Source: Phoronis australis
Lineage: Eukaryota > Phoronida > Phoronidae
Direction of reading: 5' to 3'
Assembly: GCA_002633005.1 (NCBI GenBank)
Contig: NMRA01000297.1
Location: 402,993-466,992 of the forward strand
DNA: 64,000 bases
Below the pieces are notes generated by a model. It did not search any database. It saw only the letters and a list, made by a program, of their open reading frames with translations, and was not told where the DNA came from. The position numbers were made by a program, and so were the translations under genes. The number at the start of each line of letters is the position of its first letter. The first letter of the stretch is position 1. Of this stretch, positions 23,145-34,149 are shown one piece after another.

Positions 23145-23272
23145 TAAGAGGGAACCAGAGCAGAGTATTAGCCAGCATTTTGGCCGTGAGATATTCACAC
23201 CCCCGAACTGCCAAATGAAATCTGGGAGAATTTTAGGGGGCAAGGCCCCCTTGGCCCCCCTCTAAGTCCGCC
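23125..23272. mobile_element. MITE-like repeat with GGCGGA termini
   Basis: 148 bp beginning ggcggatccagg and ending agtccgcc, an imperfect terminal inverted repeat. Its inner part (gaactgccaaatg, tctgggagaattttaggggg, ccttggccccc) is shared with 37013-37880 and 42667-42974. It supplies the stop codon of the channel gene. Confidence 0.75.
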
Positions 23273-26200
23273 AATGCTGTCAAAGATTAGCGGTTCGGTA
23301 ATCTGTCATGAACCGTGTTCAAGTGACAACAAAAAGGCGAAAAACGCTATTTGCAAACGTACATTAGCAGTAATGTTGGAAGGTGATATCTCAGGTGATC
23401 GCAGAAGCGATATGGAGTCGACACGAAAACCCCGATGTAAAAACCGACGCTAACATATTTCACAGCAATCGGTCATTCATGTATATCATCTTCTCAGTGT
23501 TATTTTCATACGCTGAAGGCCCTCTCACACATTGCCGGTTCAAACTGGGCTTCATGGCACCGCGGCAATTCATTGTCACACATCGCAGAGGAACATATTA
23601 ACGCAGTAAGCAGTGTATAAACCCCGATCATCAGGAATTAAACTGCAATGCATAGCGAGGGCCGCAACATCCGCCAAGAATGAACGCGGTCAATTTACCT
23701 TGCCATGTTGGCGGTTTGGAAAGGGCGGTGTGCAATCGTTTTCACCGTGTCATAAACGTCAGCCTCCGTGAAGGTTCCAAAATTTCCGAGGTACATGTAG
23801 CATCGTTTTACAACCCCGTCCAGCAGAGCAAGCGTCATCCACTAGTAAGCATGTATATGTGGGGCAGGGGGTAGATGGGGCAATTATCCCGGACCCTCTA
23901 CAAACAGATAATCTTCAACAAAGTTAGGTGTAGATTAAACTTTTGAGAAATTCTATCATCCTACCTCAGGCTAACAAAGTGCACTAGTGGATTTCTATCA
24001 CTTTAAAATGAGTCAGTGCACCCCCTCTCCCCTCCTCCCCTACTGTTCACCATCCTACTGGACTGACAAACATGACCTGGTGCCAACACACCAGCTGACG
24101 TGTAGTAGAAGATCAAGGTCGTTAACCACGCGGGTGAACACAATATCAAGCATATCCAAGCAGCATCAAACAATCCACGCTTTTTCCAAAACAAGTTTAC
24201 AGTTTTACTTCGTGTGACTTACTTTTACATGTACGGAACAGGTTATTGTCGGTTAGTCAAATTAGAAATTATTACAGGGCTGCGGAATAAATGACACTTC
24301 GTTATCACTCGTCGTTTGAAAAGTCCTTGACGTCATTCAGCATTTGCATTAAAAGGATGCATTATATTCTTAGTTTATATGTAATATATTTCACAGTGGA
24401 TGTACAGTGGTTTATATGTAGTATATTTCATCGTGGATGTACAGTGATTTATATGTAGTATATTTCATCGTGGATGTACAGTGATTTTTATGTAGTATAT
24501 TTCACCGTCGATGTACAGTGGTTTTCAATCTAACCTGGAAAAAGATAAAATTCGATAAAGTTTTCCCACTTTGAAACCGAAACTAAATATCCATTTCATT
24601 TCCAATAGAATCCGTTTCAATTGTGGCTAAATCTCGACTATCGACAAAATCTTTACAGGTGATACAACATGTATGAAAATTTATTGCGTAATCCCACTCA
24701 TAAACACTTAGTTTTGACATATATGTACATCAACGTAACATAGCTTAAAAAGTCCGCCAAAAGTTCGAAAAACGCTGTAACGATATTGTGGAAAAGTGTC
24801 AAATAACTCTGTTAATAAGATCGTCGAAGTTTGTTAGAGTTCTGTCAGCCCGGATTACTTTGAAAACTACTGTGTAACAGGATAGGATAAGATGCTCGGG
24901 ATGCTCAAAACGATTTCTATACCACCTTGGTACATGTATCTACTGCTAGCAACACGTCGAAGGAGTTTTGGACTCGAGTAAGTCACTACTGTCGACAATA
25001 GTCCAATTTTTGTCTCTGGTGTGTTTTGTTTGCAATCAAACAATGGAGGGAGTAAACAATAATGATAAAACGCGAAATATTTTGTCGATGTATTACATCT
25101 TTTCAAGACTCTAAAGTACTAAGGCTCTGATACACTAAGATCACTTCGCTTGCACGATTTCAGGGTTTTACACATTTCATGACTTGACGAACTGAGCCAA
25201 GCATTGTGGCGTAAACATGAACATCGTGTAAACACAAAGACAATTATACACCTATTCATGTTTTCGTGAATGATCTACGTGGCTGTCATTTTTAAAGGGT
25301 ACGACCCAAATATTCTTGAACTTGACACGTACATTTGCCTTCCAGAGGCGTCGCCGAATTAACACTGATCAACTGGAAATGTTGAAAACAGCCAAGAAAA
25401 AAAGAGAATGATCTCACCTAGCATCCGTTTGGAAAAAGGCACCAAAGGGCACTAGATATAGGAACTTTGCAAAATATAGAAAAGAAAGCTCATTTCTAAC
25501 GATCGATGAGACAGAGTTTTTCTCCCGCCGCCAGAACAACTGAAGACAAAACTCTAGTGGACGACGAGTTGAATGAGTAAGCGCATGTAGTCAGGGTCGC
25601 GGTGCATGAAATCAAAGACCATTGGCTTCCGCGCTATGAATGTTAGCAAATTGTTTTGCAAGAGAGGTAGTACAAGGGAAGAATCGCAGACCCTAACTTG
25701 GTTTGCGGGAAGGCACGGTTGGCTTGGAAATTAAATTATATTCACAACAAAAACATCGTGGTATTACAGTAACAATGAGGGGTGGTCTCATGTATGTTAT
25801 GAGGGCGTCGGTAGTTTTCGCTGGAAAGATTCCCAAAGTACGAAGAAAACTAGTCAAAAATTTGTCATTGACGACGATAATGGTTTAAATTGTGCCTTAC
25901 AAGTAATAATGACGCAATGCGATTGCTTAACTCGAATCTTTGAAACTGAGAACTGGAAAACCAACTGCGTTCACCCGTAGCTAATGTAGCGCCGCGCATG
26001 CGTGGATACTTGTTAACTTTGCATTTATTTGTCGGGGCTCTTTCGTGCTAAGAAGTATATGGCTTGGAGTGGGAGATATGTTGCGTACAAAGTAAGCTTA
26101 GAATTGTTATCACAAATTTCATCGCTACTTTTGAAACATTTTGTTGCCCAATGGTCCCAAACAATGTCAAACGGAGGATCTTCTGATGGCGATTTGAAGA

Positions 26201-27086
26201 TTTGGGAAGCTGGAAGGAAAAAGTGACATCTTTGTCGTTTTACAACAAAATTGCATAAGCGCCATATCTTAAAAAATTCCTTCGTGAGCTCTTGGTGGGG
26301 CAGATGCACACGATTACATTAGAAAAAAACACATGTAATTTAATCAATAAATAATTAATGTTTTGCATATCTGATAGATTAAACAAAATGATTTTAATTC
26401 TGAAATTAAGAGTGTTACCAAAAATAAAATGAGAAAAAACAGCGAGTGTAAAAATGGGACCCTCCATGTACTAACAGGATCATTAATTCGCTAATTAGCC
26501 AACCAATTAACTTATATTGTCAGTTAATTCATACATTCAGACATTATAGAAATTACCAGTTAGATCAGAAGGTACAATTATTCAAGGAATTGTTACCGGA
26601 TTAAAATAAAAGATTTTAAAATATGCCGAATGCACGCGAAAATAATCAGAGTTGTTATGTTTACTCCTGTTGAGCAGTTTGCTACTGTTGGTTGCTGGTT
26701 CACTAATAGAAATATAAATACAGTATTAATTTGAATAAAATTAGTTTTGGCTTCGAGAATACAAAAAACTCAAACTGCTGTCAAATATATAGACTCCTAC
26801 ATTACAGCATGCAGAAGTCGAATTCCAGGAAACAGCGAGCTCCGTGAAATTAGTGATTCATAAAGGCATTGTAATAAGCCTAAAAACGATTGTGGTTACT
26901 ATACTGAGGTATTCCGTCAGATACAAGTAACAAGGGCAGTCAGCAGATTCTATTTCAATCGAAGCTGTTTATTAAAGAATAAGCACAGAGGTGATCACAT
27001 CGGATTAAGTTCCACCTTCCGCTGGAAATACTATTACGCAACCGTGTCAGTTATGAAAACGTCTGATATCATAACTTTGAACCTAT
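23273..27086. other. No gene recognised
   Basis: Intergenic stretch between the channel gene and the HYR/CCP pseudogene. Open frames (23383-23601, 24867-25106, 25703-25888, 26025-26309 and others) lack recognisable motifs. It contains the tandem repeat at 24373-24524. Confidence 0.45.
24373..24524. repeat. Tandem repeat, about 37-bp unit, four copies
   Basis: Units of the form tttatatgtagtatatttca followed by tcgtggatgtacagtga repeat four times with few substitutions. Confidence 0.85.
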
Positions 27087-27252
27087 CAGTACACCCAATA
27101 TTCTCGCTCCATTGTCCAGTGGTGCACGTGACCGTATTTGAACCAATTCTGTTGTATCCAACATTGAAACTGTAGTCGCCCGTGCTTCCAGAGACATCAT
27201 CACAATCACCAAGTTCCCAGTTTGCTGGACTTTGTTTCTAAGTGCATTTACT
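27087..27252 (-). pseudogene. Pseudogene exon 7: CCP relic
   Basis: Partner of the + exon 61459-61626; both contain NVGYNRIG and end near a GCT tripeptide. Here the serine before KQSP is a TAG stop (27238-27240), two conserved cysteines of the QCYYEC-type motif are replaced (GDYSF), and the donor GT at 27085-27086 reads AT. The acceptor boundary is approximate. Confidence 0.75.
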
Positions 27253-28179
27253 TACTGGAATAACACTCACATAATTATTTTCATATTCGTATTTGACAGA
27301 CAAAAAAGACGTACATTATGAAGCGTGCGACTGTCAGGCAATTTGGTCAAGTTAGCAATTTTTGTTAAAATTTAAATCCCCTTTGAAGAGTTTAAAAAAA
27401 ACGATGTTAAGCGTCATTTCTTCAAATAGGTTGAGAGCAAGTCGCACGTTACAACAAACCGAGTGCGACCAGCTGAATCTTTATTACAGTATATTACCTG
27501 TGTCTGCCATCTCAAGTCAAGGCTAAATTGTTATAAAACGTGGAGCAGACTGGAAGACCGCTGTACACTAGTTTTGTGTTTTGGAGTTGCATCCCATGTA
27601 TGCAGTTGTCTCCCCTGTTCACATGTTACCGGTTTATTAACCAAGATGTGCTTGTTGTTCCTGTCTGTCTCTTCTGTTCCTTGCCACATTGTATTCAATA
27701 AAGTCTCTGAACTCGAGCTCTTAACTATATCAGAAATCTATAATGACAACACTGAGCACACTTGTAAGATCTGAAAAGTGAATGAACCCACCATGCTGGT
27801 CGGACCAGTCGACGTTTCCAAAACTTACTCCCGTTGTCTGAAATCTTCGGTTTCAAAAACTGCTAATATACAAATATACCAAAATGCTCAAAATACCTAT
27901 TGCGCTAATTCAAATATGCCGAATTGACCAGAAAACTAGTTAAATCGTAGTATATCCCTTTGAACGGAAACGGAACTGAAACAGTTTTATACGGTCGTTT
28001 CTTGTGCTTTCGAATAAATCTAACTTTCCAAGTGGATTCTGTAAAAAGCTTGGTGATACACAGAAAATTGGTTGAAGTTTTCGTAAATGAAAATTAATTT
28101 TGGAAGCGACAGGATAACAAACATTCATAGTCTGCCATGCAGTTAATAATTTTGGTGTTTTTGTGGTTGGAAGCGCCAG

Positions 28180-28260
28180 TTTAACGAATCCCCACGACCC
28201 CCTCGGCCCTCGACCCACTACCCTAGAGCCACTTGACTCAGCCCACAAAACCCTCAACCT
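28180..28260. repeat. C-rich degenerate repeat
   Basis: Imperfect short units (ccacgacccc, cctcgacccac) complementary in sense to the G-rich block at 28850-28980. It lies between pseudogene exons 6 and 7. Confidence 0.55.
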
Positions 28261-28849
28261 AGTTTACACAAGCTCAATTCGGTCTGAAGATAGAACAACC
28301 ACTGATTGCAGGATCAACAAGTTGGGACGTGAGCTCGGCTGTCTTTTCCCCGATTTTTTGCAATTAAGAGAGTCGATTCGGCAAGTTCGATAGCCAAAAA
28401 CAGACGAAAAAAACAACGCGATCAAATCAAATCAAAGACCTACCAACTTTACAAATGTCGTTCCCGGCAAAGTGTAATCGTTTCATCTTCTCTTCAGTGA
28501 ATGGCAGATTCAAGATTTTTGGGCTAGTGCTAGTAACCGACGAATATGTAATTTATTCAGTAAAACAGTTTAAAAACAAACTGTTAACCTAAAAGTACTC
28601 CAGCGTTACATCATCATGGGATATGTCGTAAACAGCAGAAAACGAACAATAAAAATGTGAAAATGCGAGCATTCATGTTAACGTACTCTCTCCCTAAGTT
28701 TAGTAGAACTGGGCCATTGATAGCCAGCAACTATTTCCGTGACAACCATAGCACGCTCACAATACGGTATTTCAGATCATGTTCTTACGCCACTTTCTGT
28801 TTTACGCACCAGACTTGATCCAGAGTAGATGTAAAGATGCATCTTTTGA

Positions 28850-28980
28850 CAAGGGTCGTGGGACGAGGGGGTTATGGGTCGAGGGGGTTGTGGGGGTTGT
28901 CTCAGTGTCGTGGGGTTCGTTGGTCAAGAGAGTCGTGGGTCTAGTCGGTCGTGGGGTGTGGAGGTCGAGGGGGTTTTAGA
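28850..28980. repeat. G-rich degenerate repeat
   Basis: Irregular iterations of gggtcgtggg, gtcgaggggg and gtgggggttg. Many G-runs of 3-5 bases could form G-quadruplexes on the + strand. Related to the C-rich block at 28180-28260 in the opposite sense. Confidence 0.6.
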
Positions 28981-29222
28981 ACAATCCCAGGTTAACAGAC
29001 CTTGGTCTGTCTTGGGTTTAATAATTTGAGTGTTATAAGGGGTCTATTTCGCAAAAAATAATTGGTGAATGGTTGCTTCCTATTTATCATAAAGTGTTTA
29101 CCTTTGTTTGAGAACTTATACAATGAAATAACACGGGTTACACGATTATGTTTTCAATGATTTTGAATGGAAATGATGGAAGTATTGCTAAGAGGAGTCA
29201 TGTATTGGATGAAATTGCTCAC

Positions 29223-29432
29223 ATGATACTGTCACTGCGAATTTACAAGACGCGTGCTTGCCAATTTTGTAACCTGTTCCAGTGCAGATGACGTCGTGTG
29301 TACCCAGTCCAAGGGTTGCGTTTTGCTGATAATTGCAGACAGTTTGCATGGGCTCAGACTTTTCCGCTCTCCTGAACGTGGGATGGGAGATGGATACTTC
29401 CAAACACAACGTCATTGATGGAGGCCGGTCAG
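29223..29432 (-). pseudogene. Pseudogene exon 6: HYR relic (open)
   Basis: 210 nt, after tttcttgtag and before gtgagc, phase 1. Residues PTFRR, TVCNY, LGLGTHDVICTGT and CKFAVTVS align with the + HYR exon 60157-60405 (249 nt). A 39-nt internal shortening removes much of the first HYR strand region. No stop is present. Confidence 0.8.
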
Positions 29433-29655
29433 CTACAAGAAACAAATGCATACATGCATGGTTCTACATGTATTGTGAAGTCCACATCTCTTGCAGTGTG
29501 CACATTTGCAGTGATATTGATAAATACTTGGTCATTCTGAAAGGACGAAATTGACAAAATCAAGGACGACATAACTTTAGTTAAAGACAAAAATATTTGG
29601 AATCAATTACACTTTTTCGTACGCTTCATTTTTCATATGTATATATAGTATTTAC

Positions 29656-29849
29656 CCCAGCATTGGTGTCCTGTTTCAGGACTCCAGTTAGCATCAGCCA
29701 AGCACCTAACTTTCGTCTGATCGGTGAGACTGTTACATGTAGGTATCGTATAGCAAGGTCACACTCATACTGACACGTGGAACCATACGGTCAAGTGGAA
29801 CAGTTAGTGCCGCCATTAACAATCTTTGGTGGTTCTGTTCATAATTTTG
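29656..29849 (-). pseudogene. Pseudogene exon 5: CCP relic with two stops and a frameshift
   Basis: Partner of + exon 57895-58089 (195 nt); this copy has 194 nt. The first cysteine codon is TGA (29839-29841), the Trp of the WPYGS motif is TGA (29791-29793), and a one-base loss near 29755 moves the rest (YTIPTCNSL, CLADANWSPETGHQCW) into another frame. The donor ggtaaat is kept. Confidence 0.85.
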
Positions 29850-30752
29850 CTACGAAAAAATGAAAACATTTGAATAAATGAGATTGTACCCATCGTGGAT
29901 CGTTTTCAGATTCGAAACAGGCTTGCACTAATTTCAAGCATGTGTAAGACATGAAATTAATTAGTCAAAATGGCCTGATACATGTGATACTCAATCGTGG
30001 TACCACTACCTTGCCTGGGTGATATCACACATCTATACACTAAGTTCTTCAAGTGATATTCGAAGCACATGGACACAGTCTTGAATCGTTCAAGGATAGG
30101 CAAATCGAATGACTTGAAGTATACCAGTTGGCACTATCGTTCATCACCAGAATACATCTTAGTGGACATAGTTATTCAACATTTTGAGTGCCGATCCAAA
30201 ACCACTCAGTATCTCCTAATTTAGGAGTTGGACTCTCATTAAACAACAGTTCCCGACTTGGCCTTCACAACGTGCAGTTGAAAACTCAAAACGTCCGTTT
30301 TTTTCTCTGTTCTTGCTAGTAATGTCGCAATGGCAAAGTATTTCAGAAAATTAATATACATGTACTTCATCCGTGAATAGGGAGTTCCTGACAACTGGGT
30401 ACAGTAAAGTATAGGCCTAGCTTAGGTAAGGAAAGGTTGCTTTAGATCAAATGGTAATGATGAATGTCATTCCCACTAAGGACCTAAACAAGGACTCAAC
30501 TGAGTCATCTTTCACAAAGAATAATTCTTGGGTGTATAATAACATAACCACGAGTGCGTTTATGTTACCAGACAAATTTAAGCTTTTCAAGGCGTATTTA
30601 AACACTTTAGGGTGTAAATTTCAAACACAAAAATGTGATGCCGTTTCCAGGAAGTTCAAAATGGTTGGAAGTGAATAACTTCATACACATTACGAAACAC
30701 TACCTCCGTAATGTTCAAGGGTTTTCAGGTTCCATGAACTTTTAGAGCATAC

Positions 30753-30887
30753 CTTCGCAGCTGAGTATTACATTCCAATTCCCGGTTTCGTCGCACGACA
30801 CATGCGACACGGTTGCTCGTTAGTATCCTTCTCTGCAGCTGTAAGTGCATGTTGAGCTTGCCATTACTAGTGGGTCACAAGTAATAT
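30753..30887 (-). pseudogene. Pseudogene exon 4: CCP relic with deletion and stop
   Basis: Partner of + exon 56906-57079, which begins with the same at-att-act-tgt (ITC). It is 135 nt against 174; the missing part includes the second cysteine and the PPENG segment. TAA follows GY at 30820-30822. The splice borders (gacag and gtatgc) remain. Confidence 0.82.
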
Positions 30888-31105
30888 CTGTCCAAAACAT
30901 GGATGATTTTAAGTTTAACACTTAAGAAGTTTAAGAAGACCTGTTAAGATGAGGACAAGTAATCCAGTGACTTGTGTAGATAAACATGTAAAACATTTAT
31001 GCTGTCGATGAACGACTGGATGTAACAGTTGACTGCAATTTATTACAGCTGATATCATGTCCATGCAATAACATATCAAATATTTCCAGAGTTCATGTTA
31101 CTTAC

Positions 31106-31345
31106 ATTCCACGGAAATTTTGAAGGCGCATGTTACTGTACGCCTTAGTTCAACATCTATTGCTTAGCAAGTCACCTCTGTTATCGCAGCATCCAGTTGC
31201 ATGATGTTGGTATGAGAGCACATGGAAGGAACCACTTCACCCCTAGTCTTAAAGTTGGCGCTAGGAACTCTTTCGTCAACAGGCAACGAACTAGTATTAA
31301 CCATGACGTCTGCCGGGCAATGGATAATTTGCGGATCCTGGTCAA
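31106..31345 (-). pseudogene. Pseudogene exon 3: HYR relic with in-frame stop
   Basis: 240 nt, after gttttcag and before gtaagt, phase 1. DQDPQIIHCPAD, FKTRGEVVPSMCSH and EVTC align with the + exon 56215-56451 (DKDPEKYCHCDID, IRARGNDLPLTCSH, VVRC). The codon after EVTC is TAA (31164-31166); the frame beyond it (AIDVELRRTVTCAFKISV) is still HYR-like, so the stop is an isolated lesion. Confidence 0.85.
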
Positions 31346-31641
31346 CTGAAAACTCAAACAAATGCATAACTGAGAATGAGTGAATCGTATATTATGGATT
31401 ACAAGACGTCAAAATTAAAACTTTTTATATGATATGCCAGAGATTTGTATACAGTGACAATAAGAGAGTGGTTTTTATGTCTGGTGACAAGCGACAATTA
31501 CTTGCATTATATTTAAGGCAACAGTTTCGACTTTACTCGTTCAACAATCACTGCTATTTGGGTGATTGTATTTTACAGAAAACGGCGCTGGCAATGGAAT
31601 AGAATATCATCAATAACGAGACAGTTTTAAACTTTACGTAC

Positions 31642-31815
31642 ATGTACATCTCATCATGCCTTCCCATTCGCCACTTTCGTTGCAGTAAAGATAACTTGAA
31701 GCTACTGAGTAACCAGTGGAGTAGGAATAGCGACACCTTGTGCCGTAAATGGCCTTACAGTCTTCTATTTTGATCGTACTGTGTTGAATTAAATTCTCTC
31801 GGTTGCAACTTGTTT
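31642..31815 (-). pseudogene. Pseudogene exon 2: CCP module with a lost cysteine
   Basis: 174 nt, after cgctttcag, phase 1, no stop. The sushi pattern is visible (SCNREN, EDC, YGTRCRY, STGY, LYCNESGEW, RC), but the cysteine expected in CxYxCxxGY is Tyr (CRYSYSTGY). This exon alone could be a variant module; its place in the gene argues for decay. Confidence 0.8.
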
Positions 31816-32192
31816 CTGAAAGCGAAAGTAATGAAGAATACAAAACGCTAAACATAGAGAAGTAAATTTGACCTAGCAAGTGAAATAATTCACCTAATAG
31901 ATTTCGATTTGATAAACGTCCTTTACTCAGACCCGATCCAGTCTACATACTGTACATGTAGGTGTATATCATGTGTATTGGGAACTTTAGCTATTTGCAA
32001 AATGTTGAAGCTGTTTTAGTATTACTGTCATTGTGAGGTCTTACTTATCGTTGTCATAAAAATAGTTTCAAGGCTGTTCATAAAAAAGTCATGACCATTT
32101 TATCAGCTTCTGAAATCTTTCGCTAGATATCTATGTAATCGCTTACAAAGCAGCGTTTGTATCTCAATCGAGTTGGGAGATTAGTAACGTAC

Positions 32193-32484
32193 CTTTAACG
32201 TGCAATCGAATAGTGCAGGATGTGTACTGACCAGAGTTATCACCACAAGAATAAATAATTTCGTATGTTCCCTTCTCCAATGTTTGTCCATTTATGATGT
32301 TTAATATAGGTCGTGACACTATACTGCACCCATGGCTGAAATCACACTTTTCCAGGTCAGAACATTCAAATGTACACCATTCACGCCCGCACTGAGTGAA
32401 CAGGCAGTATAGTAGAATAAATGACGAGCTTAGCAATAAACAAGATGTTAATGCTCCTTGCGAGTACCCAAAATTTTGTTTCAT
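32193..32484 (-). pseudogene. Pseudogene exon 1: signal-peptide-like start and HYR segment
   Basis: From the ATG at 32484 the frame gives MKQNFGYSQG, then a hydrophobic run (CLLLSSSFILLYCLF), TQ, and then CGREWCTFECSD. The exon ends in YSCGDNSGQYTSC and TIRLHVK before gtacgt, phase 1. The end matches the + exon 50463-50581 (YYCTDDCGHCGNC, WLHVS). An acceptor-like cag just before CGREWC (32392-32394) could instead make the hydrophobic run intronic. An ATG further upstream at 32538 is in frame. Confidence 0.6.
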
Positions 32485-32749
32485 CAAAAAACAGAAAAAG
32501 TCATAAACCGGAATTACCAGTGAACTTAACGTTTCCACGGCTACTGCCGGCTTTTTTAAGCTACACCTGTTGTGGTATCGTGTTCTCGAGACAAACGGCC
32601 AAAATTGTGAGCAAAATTGGTCCCTCTAATCAGTCAGAAATTGGAAATTTGTCACAGCTGCAGATCGTTAGAATGAAACAGAACACACTTGTGACAAGCT
32701 ACATGTAGGAGTTGTACTTTCAAATAGTAAGTAATTATTGTCAACACGT

Positions 32750-33420
32750 TTTATACCACAATATTAGCCTTGAATGGCAGATACAACCGTGTAATAAATA
32801 GAATACTTAAATGAGCACGCGCAACAATCGCACGTTCAGCAAAGGAAATTGCACCGACATTTATACGCCATGAAAAATAAGACGCATAATTTCCATAAAA
32901 ACGATATTTTAATTTAGTGAAATTTTTCTCTCGTCTTCTCTCACTTGTAAATCACCGATCTCCAATTTGAATGCAGGTGTCGTGTGGTCGGGATCCTTTG
33001 ACTTGAGCATTATAGTCAGTTAGTAGTGGTAACCTATTTTAGCAGACGATATATTCCCGGTCAAAGCTTAGCGTGATAAAATGTGTAGTAAGCTATAACA
33101 GTTGCTAAACCTTAATTTATAAATTCACTTTATTTCTATTTTGTTTTATTTTTCAATTGGTTTTGAGTAAAAGCATTATTTTACAAAAATATCTCGGCTT
33201 TTCTTAAAAGGTCACGACCTCCGACCCCGGGACTCTGACATAGAAAATAGTTACCAAGCCGAGGCTCGGCGAGAAAGGTACATGTAGATCTATTCATTAC
33301 AATGTTTCTCGTTCATTATGTGGTATAAATAGAACGCCCCTCGGGCGATAATTCTCCAAAATCCACTCGGGCTCTAGATAACGGGGGAAAACGACTTCGC
33401 CATGTAATAATCTATATTTA
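32750..33420 (-). mobile_element. Dispersed repeat, inverted copy of 59191-60012
   Basis: Shares with 59191-60012, in opposite orientation, the words gcacgcgcaacaatcgcacg, ggtcacgacctccga, gtttctcgttcat and ctctagata, in the same order. This copy lacks the SINE found in the other and has only one arm of the palindromic MITE. Confidence 0.8.
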
Positions 33421-33429
33421 TTATTAAGA

Positions 33430-34130
33430 AATTTAAAAATAATTATATACACTATCTGGATAACATCAAAAAGTTAAAAAATTGCCGTGGAGATCCATAC
33501 ACAAATTACAAAATTAAAGGAAATGAATGTTATGAATAAATGATAAATTGTGAATAAATATACATGAGGAATGAGAGATGTGAATGAAACTAACTATTTG
33601 CAAAAATGAACTGAAATAGACAGTCACTGTGGATAAAGTGACATGATATATGACAAATCAGTAGATAAATTTAATCAATTAATAGTTAATAATGAAATCG
33701 GACTTATCGCTTCTCTCATTAAGGCTAGATAAATATTGTTTGATTTGTCGTTTAAAATTGTTAAATCTGAAATGTCTCTCAGACCGCCTGAAAGCGAATT
33801 CCTCAGAACTATGGTTAAATTTAAAAAAAGTTTTAGGTAAATGTATTTTGATTTTTGGCTGAATAAAACCAATAACTGTTTCTTGTAGTACTGTGGGAAT
33901 GACCTGGTTTAAATGCTGAAAAATTATCAAGGACATAATTTGCGATATTGCCACGAAACTTTAATGAATAAGGAAGAGCTTGAGGTGGTTAACTCGTTTT
34001 ACAATACATGTATTTAGCCACCCAAGAGACAGAAAATGATAAGATACCGATAATGTAAGTTTGAGGGTGTGAACTGAGTGTATCTTTAATTACTTTGTTT
34101 TGACACCTGTAGCTTTCTGCGAAGACAAGT
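33430..34130. other. AT-rich stretch, no gene recognised
   Basis: Overlapping - strand frames at 33675-33954 show no known domain, and their two readings overlap, as expected from AT-rich non-coding DNA next to repeats. Confidence 0.4.
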
Positions 34131-34149
34131 ACAATGTATTTCTATTGGA

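Larger units (their letters stand above)
27087..32484 (-). pseudogene. Decayed HYR/sushi (CCP) mosaic gene, inverted paralogue of 47163-63016
   Basis: Seven exon relics on the - strand run HYR, CCP, HYR, CCP, CCP, HYR, CCP, in the same order as the first modules of the + strand gene. Splice sites and phase 1 are mostly preserved. Coding lesions occur in five of the seven: TAA at 31164-31166; TAA at 30820-30822 plus an internal deletion; two TGA codons (29839-29841, 29791-29793) and a one-base frameshift near 29755; TAG at 27238-27240 with lost donor GT; and a sushi cysteine changed to Tyr in the exon at 31642-31815. The exon at 29223-29432 is open but 39 nt shorter than its partner. An intact ancestor would have been a secreted extracellular protein. 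Assembly errors could explain one lesion, not all. Confidence 0.85.
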
